From Alisma plantago-aquatica (Eukaryota > Streptophyta > Magnoliopsida > Alismatales > Alismataceae), in the NCBI GenBank assembly GCA_963693085.1, contig OY856413.1:748550056-748614055 (forward strand): DNA of 64,000 bases, given 5' to 3'. Below, piece after piece: positions 57,068-64,000 of this stretch; the first letter of the stretch is position 1, and each line of letters begins with the position of its first letter. Under the pieces are notes generated by a model. That model did no database searches and had not been told where the DNA came from. It saw only the letters and a list, made by a program, of their open reading frames with translations. The translations under genes and the position numbers were made by a program.

Positions 57068-60000
57068 TGTAATAACCCTAAAAATAAAACCTAGTGGCAA
57101 GTATGAGTTTGAAACCCTAATTTAAATTTTTCAAATTTGATATCCCTAAGTTTCCAATTTAAACCTAGATATACATGGTAAATCATAATTTACCTAACTT
57201 ACCATAAGTATAGAAGAGCATGGATTGATTGAAAGTTCATGTCCAAATAGGTGATTATCAACCTTAGTGACCAATAAACCTAGTTTAACCAAATTCACTA
57301 ACATTTTAATGAAGGTTGACTTATTTGTAAATTACTTCTAAGATAGAGACATAAGTATGTAATAAGTAACTAGTTATGGCTAACAAAATGAATGTCTCTC
57401 TCTTGGTCAATTATTGATTACCAATTCATTTGTATGAGTAAATTCCAATAATAGATGGTTTCCCATATATTTTGGTGAGAAATTGGTTTTCCTATAATTA
57501 TCTATAAGGTTATAAATGAGGACTTTAAACAAATATCCATCAATAATGGTTGGTCGAATCCCAAAACAAATATCATTATGAATTCCTCACTCCCAAGCAA
57601 GGCAATTGATAAAATCCAAGTTGAACTATCACTTCCTTCATATAAGTAGGTTTTATCATGATAATTGTTCTATTTTAGATACTATACCTTGGCATCTTAT
57701 ATCTTACAAGAAATATCCTCATAGCTACTTGAGAGACTCTATAACAACCATCCATTAATTTCCCTTCCATCAAATAGACCATCATTGGATATGTCTTTCC
57801 CGATGAGAGGAATCTGATTAAATAGGCACATCATCAGTTGGACCTTCCATCAACCTAAGCCATCATTGGACCATGATTTGTTCTAGCCACTCAACAACAC
57901 ACTAACGAGGTGAAAGACCTATGAGGATGTGAATTGTTCAACCAATGAAACAAAAAGCCAAGTAGGTGTATGCATCTCCAATCAACAAAGGTGCTAGTTG
58001 ATAAAAATCCTACCTCATTGACCTACAGACGGCCAATGGATTGAATTCCAAAACCTTATCAACTGATTAGGCTTCTGCTAGCGTCAATTGTGAGGCTTTT
58101 TGTAGGGTCAACTAATGAGACTTCTGCTACTTTACACAACCACGGAAGTGCAGTGTCTTCCTTGAGGCATGTGGCCTCCTCACTTGACGCACAAGTAATG
58201 TGTCCCTTATTGAGAGTAGTTAGGGTTTCCTGAAGCACCTCACCAATCACATAAATAGGGACCCTCAACCTTATGGAAGAGGCATCTCATTTATTCTACA
58301 AATCCATGAAGCAATGTCGTTGCCCCCGTAGAACATCAACAAAGACAAAGATCTTGTATGTTCATCACCATTGATCGATGACACAGAATGACTTGACTGA
58401 CATTGTTTAAGAGAAGGAGCGTCAGAGGAGTGTTTATCCACCTCATCAATTTCATGCATCTACTCCACACCTCCACTAGAAGGTGGCCAAGGATATAGTG
58501 GTTTGTCTATGACCAGATACTTCTTCTTCTTCCTTCATCAACCATTAGAATTGTTGAGAAGAGATTTAATAGACAGTGGTTCTACAAGGATCTACATTAT
58601 TGTTAATTGTTATCCATCTCCCTTTAATCTATTTCATTCATTCCAACCTTGTTTTGAAAAATGGACATTTACTATTATAAATCCATATTGTCCCTTATTA
58701 ACATGAGTAGATAATCTCATTAAGTTGGGTTCGGAGTAGCCACTAGGCCCTCCCAGCCATGTAAATGTTTTTAATCCAATTAACATACATATAATCCTTA
58801 CTAGTCTTTTCTAACTGTCTTGGATGAGGAGCTTGTTGGGCATCTCGAGAATCTTTGGACCTTGAACAAGAGGTTGTTTGGACCACCTAAAGATGAGGAA
58901 TGTGGTCCCATGCTCTATTCCTTGTTTTTAACGAATAATGGCTCGTCTAATTTGGAGTTCCTTGTGAAGTTGTTTATGTGAAGAACATTATAGGCATTGG
59001 TATACTATTTCTCCCCTGGCTAGTTTTAAATGTGTCACACTGAGATGTGTATATCTAAAACTTTGATTGTTGTTTTAGTTGGCACACCTTCCACTCTTAA
59101 GTGGGTCCAGTGTCATATGACTAGTGTTGTTTGGTCCACCTATCCAAGGGGGGTTAGTTGGCTATCTTTTACGATAGATAATGTTGTGTATTTGGCATTT
59201 TTTACTTTTGTATTGGTGATGCTTCAATACTTCATAGTAGTTTATTCCAGTTTCAGAAAATTTTGAAGAAAAAAATATGTTTCCAAAGGATTTTATGGGG
59301 GGTCGTTAGTTATTGGCTTTCGGGCCTAAACCTCATAGATCATGCCATGGTTTTCTAGAAGCTCAATATTAGAGTTTTGGATAATGTATAATATAAATTT
59401 GATATTTACAATTTTACTCTTAGGTAATTCAGGGATGAATCAAGACTAAGAAGGTTGAATTTGTATATGCTTTGCTCTAGGTAACCTGGCATGCTTTTGG
59501 GTAAAAATACTCAATTGGTTCATGTTAAGTATGAATTTTGGCCTCTATTATGCTTTACATGTTTAGTGTATGATAAATAATGAAATATATGTGTTCTCTA
59601 ACGAAATTTTAGTGGTTCTTATTTTATGATAAAATCATGTATTTTTATCATATGCATGCTAGACATATGATTACAAATAAGGATATCGTGATAATAAAAT
59701 CATGTCTCAATGAAGATATCATGTTTATATGACATATAAAACTCGTCTCAAGTTTGTAAATCATGGTTATGTTCACAAGGGAGAAATTCCACATGTTCAA
59801 GAGAGATCAATCACATCATGTTGTCCATTCAAAGTAGTCTGATTGATAAGAGCTCGATTAGTCCCAATGAAGGACCAGGTTTTGAATCATGCCAAAAGAC
59901 GCTCTACGAACGGCATTTCACGCTAATTAGGCGTGGGAGGGGGTGACCGGACCACACACTCTCAAGCCACAAGAGTTTACCATGATGGGATGGGTCCAAT

Positions 60001-60480
60001 AGTGACCTTTGTCGGGGTGGGTTCTCTCGTAAATCAAAAAAAAATATTCCCATCATGTACAAGATTAATTATTAAATCGGTATAATGTTATGTAAATGGA
60101 GAGAATTGTAAAACTTGTTATATGCTTCTCGATCGCTTATATGCATCATGTGATGTTAAGTGGAAATCATAGAGGGGGTTTCGTATGGCATATTTTCTTA
60201 TTCATGTGTAATGTGATATGTATGACGATACAAAATTCACTAAGTAAAGCTATTCCAAGTCTTGTTCATTATAAATATGATATTGTTTATTATTCTATAT
60301 AATGTACACAATGTCGCCTACATATGTATGTTTTTTTTCTCACTAAGTGTTTTAAAAGTAGTGCGTGTTTTAAGTGATTATTCGCTTAATCCCAAACCAT
60401 CTCAGAATTGGGGTTGCATGCTTTGGTATATACATGAACTTGGTCCTTTCAGTATCGAGACTCTTTGATATTGACGTAAC
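57068..60480 (+). repeat. ancient element, right LTR
   Basis: Starts TGTAATAACCC at 57068. Matches the left LTR in order to at least about 60350 (blocks near 58850, 59700, 59800 and 60260). It contains the SINE at 59822-60050, absent from the left copy. The end is not seen clearly. Confidence 0.55.
59822..60050 (+). mobile_element. tRNA-derived SINE
   Basis: A 229-bp insertion flanked by CATCATGT (59814-59821 and 60051-60058), ending in a poly-A-rich tail (60031-60044). The 5' part looks tRNA-like: TGATTGATAAGAGCTCG (A-box region, about 59841) and GGTTTTGAATCA (B-box, 59878-59889; consensus GGTTCGAATCC). SINEs are transcribed by RNA polymerase III from such boxes and mobilised by LINE enzymes. 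Both boxes are degenerate. Confidence 0.7.
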
Positions 60481-61384
60481 TGTAATTTCCATTTTACTAC
60501 CTAGTTACTATGATGGGGTTGGATAAATATTGTTGAAAAATCATACAAGGGTAACCCAGCTCCTATGTCACAATTCCGATTTCACTATTGTTCCAACGTG
60601 TTCATAGGAGTACCACGCTAAGAATGAGTTATCAACTCTACCCAAACGAAGGAATTGGTTACATCTATGAAGCTAGTTGTACATACAATCAACGGTCACT
60701 ACAACTATAAATGTTCATTTCGAGATGCTACAGTAAATGATAAACTGCGAGAGATAAGGTCACCTTCAAGTCGGTCTCTCCTGCCACATTCTTCTTCGTT
60801 TCTACAGCTCGTTTTCTGTTAAGATTACTGTGTTAAAAAAATTAATATTTGTAAATGCTTTGGACTTCTTTTTTTTTTTTGCAATGGCTCATGTATCTCT
60901 ATTTGCAAATGTGAACTCTAATTATGACAATGTCAGCGCGCCCTGTGTTCGAAAATTTCTTATGGTTGTTTAAATTTGCTTCACATAGTTTTAGACATTT
61001 GAAGTATTTCAGTTGACTTCTGTATTTAACATCCTCCATTATCCACACTTGTTTTGACTCATATATATCATTTTAACGCACAGTGTATCAGCATCCAAGG
61101 TTACAACGTTAACAAACACATTTCAGCACGTTTAGTCCATAGAATCTGTGGTAGTTAACTAGATTTTAAACTTCGAATCACTTCAATTACTTTCCAGTAG
61201 TGCACAATGCTTCAATGGAAGGAAGGAAAAGGATGTCATGGGATCTGTATGACAATACAAATCCCTTTCTCAAGGGATGATGTTCAATTAGGTTAAACTC
61301 CCATAACCTTTTATACAAGTTAATTACTTAATGAATAGTAGGAAAGTGTAATATCTACATGAAAACGGTAGTCGTACATGGCAT
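60481..61384. other. intergenic sequence, nothing recognised
   Basis: AT-rich sequence with a 13-base T run near 60870. No ORF, repeat or homologous block that I can support. It separates the old LTR from the 3' end of the carrier gene. Confidence 0.5.
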
Positions 61385-61389
61385 TTATT
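61384..61389 (-). terminator. candidate polyadenylation signal of the carrier gene
   Basis: TTTATT on the plus strand is AATAAA on the coding strand, about 200 bases after the stop codon (61592-61594). Other A-rich signals could also serve. Confidence 0.5.
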
Positions 61390-61591
61390 GACTTGATCAG
61401 TTATAAGCCTTACAAGGACTATATACAAATCTAGTATGAATGAGTATTACGGAAGAATGTATCGCTAGTTAGCATTCCTTCAATGCTGAGGTATGAACCA
61501 CCTTGGCAGAATCCAGTTGAGGACTGCCCAAATTGCACACAGCTCAAACTATCCCATTGAAGGAGATGACTGAAGTCTACGGAGAAAGAAT

Positions 61592-62286
61592 TCAATGAAT
61601 GGATTGTGTATGGGTACTATCTTCTGCTACCTCCAATGACAGTTCTTTGCGTGATGGAACTTTAAGCCATGATTTCATCAGATCGTACACAGTAAACCCT
61701 ATTGCCACTGATGGCACAACCTAGATTAAAAAAGCAGAGTTCTAACTTTCAGTGAATAGGTATAAGAATAAGTAGAATTAACTGATTACAGCATGCTGAA
61801 CAAATCGAAAATTTCAACTGCATAACTCCATACACATGGTACACTACATTTACCATATGTATCACTAAATTGGATTTGAATATAATTAAAACAAAAGTAA
61901 AGTTGATCAGAACCTTCAAATAATTGATGCTTAGCCCGGAAAAGAGTTGCATCCAGCCTTGCGTTTGAACAATCAGAACTAGGCTTTTTAGTGTTCCATT
62001 TGCAATTGCATTGTCAGATGTTGAAAGCGCTTGTACCTGAGGAGTGAGAATAAAGATCAGAATAGCCATACATGGGATTGCAACATTCTGAACAGGATTA
62101 CCTGCATCTGCCGCCTAACAACATCAAGTGGGTAGGTCAATGTCTGACCCAGTAAACCAGCAACAGATCCACAAGCAAGCTTCACAGAAACATCTTTCCT
62201 ATGCTCCTCTGGAACATGTGTTTTCATTTCCTCGTAGAAGTAGAACTTTAAACCAGAATAAGGGAATATACCAAGCAAAGATGGAC
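61592..62286 (-). CDS. mitochondrial carrier (CoA carrier-like), last three coding exons
   Basis: Exons on the minus strand: 62286-62102 (185 bp), 62036-61914 (123 bp) and 61720-61592 (129 bp, TGA stop). Each junction has a GT donor or AG acceptor and joins in frame. The protein contains [17 protein letters not shown], then the carrier signature [27 protein letters not shown] and [17 protein letters not shown]. This is the C-terminal third of a six-helix mitochondrial solute carrier. The wording is closest to Arabidopsis CoAc2 (At4g26180, from memory), which moves coenzyme A into mitochondria; a related adenine-nucleotide carrier cannot be excluded. The 5' exons are not seen; a copia relic begins 400 bases upstream. 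The retained exons have no stop, so the gene may be live. Confidence 0.88.
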
Positions 62287-62682
62287 CTAGAAAAATATAT
62301 AATTAGGATGGGTAAGGACATATTGCAGTGAAATAGTCAGACCGGCACTTTCAGGCTGTTTGATATCAACTAAAATAGTACATAATAATATTTGGCACTG
62401 AGATTGTAAAGGTAGGTCAAATTTGCATCCACTAGAATAGCCAAATGGGATGCTCCTCTAGTGTCTTGAATGTTAATCGAAGCAGATCCTGATAGAAAAT
62501 AAACTTTTAAGGAGAAAATAATTTAAGACCTTTGCATTGAATTATTGCGATACAATATAAAATTCAACATGAGCACAATGCTTGTCAGGAGGGGAGAATA
62601 TCATGCCTTGGAATCCACTCAGCTATATATTGAGAGCCCAATCTTGGATGCACTTTTGTAAACTTAGCTTGAGGGGGAGTGC
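62287..62682. other. intron or flank upstream of the carrier exon
   Basis: AT-rich, non-coding. Its last 100 bases, ending CTTGAGGGGGAGTGC at 62682, look like the 3' end and polypurine tract of a plus-strand Ty1/copia element. No further carrier exon is visible. Confidence 0.5.
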
Positions 62683-62852
62683 TGGAAAACATGTAAGTTT
62701 TTGCATTTTCCTCTTTGTTACTGATTATGGGTATCATTCGGGAGAAAACCAATAGCTCATCATTCCAGAGTCCGATACAGTATATATCATATACAAACGT
62801 CTTTTACAAACTAAGTCCCTGACTCCTACAATTACCAGTAACTCCCAGTACA
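62683..62852 (-). repeat. copia LTR-like segment
   Basis: On the minus strand it starts TGTACTGGGAG directly after a polypurine stretch (TTTGAGGGGTAATAT), as a copia 3' LTR should. It would end in TTTTCCAGCA or just before. At 170 bp it is short for an LTR. TATA-like ATATATAC words lie in the middle. Confidence 0.5.
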
Positions 62853-64000
62853 TTAATATTACCCCTCAAACTGGAGCATATATATCATATGTGCTTAGTT
62901 TGGTATATAAGAAATGAAGTCAAAAACCATTAAGGGCTTTGTAATAAGTCCGCTAATTGATCCTGACACTGAACATGTGACAATTGAATCGAACTCTCTT
63001 GGATCTATTCTCGCTGAAAATGACAATCAACTTCAATATGTTTAGTTATTTCATGAAAGATGGGATTTTGGGTGATCTGCACAGCAGTCTGATTATCACA
63101 TCTCAAATTCATAGGAGCATCTAGCATGAAGCTGAGCTCCTCCAATAGGTATCAGAATCAATAGCAAATCACATGTTGCTAGAGCCATCGCTTTGTATTC
63201 GGACTTTGCACAGGATCTAGCTACTCGATCTGCTTCTTGCTCTTCCATGACACCAAATTTCCTTATACAAATACACCGTAACCATAATCAGATCTCAGCA
63301 TCAAAAAAGATCATGTACTCACAGATGACCAATGATTCTGAATATAGAATTCCCTTCCCATGAGACTTCTTTATAAACAGCATCACAGCCTCTAAATGAT
63401 TTGTGCAGGGCTTCTCCATAAATTGACTTACAAGAAACTGGTAGCAAAGGCGATATCATGTCGAGTGACAGTTAGATAATTCATCTTTCCAACAAGCCGT
63501 CTCTATATCTTGAAGGAACATCATGCAACTCCCTTTGACCAACAGAAAATTTGACTTTTGGATCCATTGGAGTGCCAGCAAGTCTAGTCTCAAGCATCGT
63601 TGTCTCAGTGAGAAGATCTAGAACATACTTCATCAGTAAGATCACTATCCCATAACTCAACTTGGCGACGTCACCTAAGTCCATTGTCTGAAGCTGTCCA
63701 TGCAATAAAGTATTCGGTTGTGCAATACCATGATTGTCATCAACGTATAACACCAGAAAGATACAACCAGAATTTTTTTCTTATGGAAGACTGAGTGATC
63801 CAAAAGTACAACTCTGGAGCTCGAACTCATAAAGAGCAATGTTGAACCTATCAAACTAGGCACGAGCTTATTGCTTTAGCTCATACACAGACTTATAAAG
63901 ATGACATACTAGATCAGACTCCGACTGAGCAACAAACCCTAGTGGTTAATCCAGGTAAATCTCTTCATCCAAATTATCATGTATAATTGCATTCTTGATA
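62853..64000 (-). pseudogene. pol: Ty1/copia pol relic (RT and RNase H)
   Basis: The minus strand from the right edge reads KNAIIHDNLDEEIYLD, GFVAQSESDLVCHLYKSVYE, then the catalytic YVDD (63736-63750). Open pieces include KYVLDLLTETTMLETRLAG, TPMDPKVKF and YLTVTRHDIAFA. RNase H fragments follow (KSEYKAMALATCDL near 63190). This is the C-terminal part of a copia polyprotein, with many stops and an apparent gap just after YVDD. Gag, protease and integrase would lie to the right of the window. Confidence 0.8.

Larger units (their letters stand above)
52830..60480 (+). mobile_element. ancient Tekay/Del-like element, internally deleted
   Basis: Two diverged, colinear copies of a long sequence (about 52830-55925 and 57068-60480) surround about 1.1 kb with a gag remnant. 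The second copy starts TGTAATAACCC, directly after GAGGTGGATGAAT, like gypsy2's polypurine tract and LTR start. The first ends CATGTGTAAGCTGGATG, like gypsy2's LTR end. The copies share blocks such as GGAGTTCCT(C/T)(A/G)TGAAGTT and CATGTTCAAGAGAGAT. Divergence is high, so this is much older than gypsy2. Outer borders are approximate. Confidence 0.6.

Overview
The window is flowering-plant nuclear DNA from a repeat-rich, probably large genome. Everything points to a eukaryote: chromovirus (Tekay/Del-like) and Athila-lineage Ty3/gypsy elements, a CACTA transposon, three L1-type LINEs with plant features (DUF4283-like ORF1, C-terminal RNase H), a hAT-type MITE, a tRNA-derived SINE, a Ty1/copia relic, and one spliced host gene for a mitochondrial carrier. 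I see no rRNA, tRNA gene, CRISPR array or operon. The species cannot be named from the sequence.

Layout, left to right. 1-14262: the 5' part of an Athila-lineage element on the minus strand (gag, primer-binding site, about 2 kb LTR). A 10.2 kb CACTA element (3921-14112, 3-bp target duplication GTC) lies in that LTR. The CACTA element carries a nearly intact 5.8 kb LINE (8082-13841, minus). 14263-31296: a Tekay/Del-like element on the minus strand ('gypsy1'), with decayed gag-pol and a 3.8 kb 5' LTR. That LTR is split by a second LINE (21099-29260, plus, 17-bp target duplication), which itself holds a composite foldback element (26490-28866). 31297-34683 and 51053-52830 are two halves of one old minus-strand LINE. 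They are separated by a complete Tekay/Del-like element ('gypsy2', 34684-51047, plus) with 5.4 and 6.2 kb LTRs; the 3' LTR carries a 753-bp hAT-type MITE. About 52830-60480: a very old, internally deleted relative of the same clade (LTR, about 1.1 kb with a gag remnant, LTR), with a SINE in its second LTR. 61385-62286: the last three coding exons of a mitochondrial carrier gene (CoAc2-like, minus strand). 62683-64000: a minus-strand Ty1/copia relic in an upstream intron or flank of that gene.

The nesting gives an order of events: old LINE, then gypsy1 and gypsy2; LINE2 into gypsy1, then the foldback into LINE2; Athila into gypsy1, CACTA into Athila, LINE1 into CACTA; the hAT MITE into gypsy2. 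The youngest insertion by coding integrity is LINE1, with one in-frame stop in about 1900 codons.

The most interesting signals are not genes. Three different long LTRs each carry their own array of a short repeated, mostly palindromic motif in the same place, downstream of the TATA region. The Athila and gypsy1 LTRs share a colinear stretch of about 130 bp around that region. Two of the LINEs have a clear 4-base ATGA overlap between ORF1 and ORF2. Most in-frame stops in gypsy2 look like C-to-T decay of methylated CGA, CAA or CAG codons.
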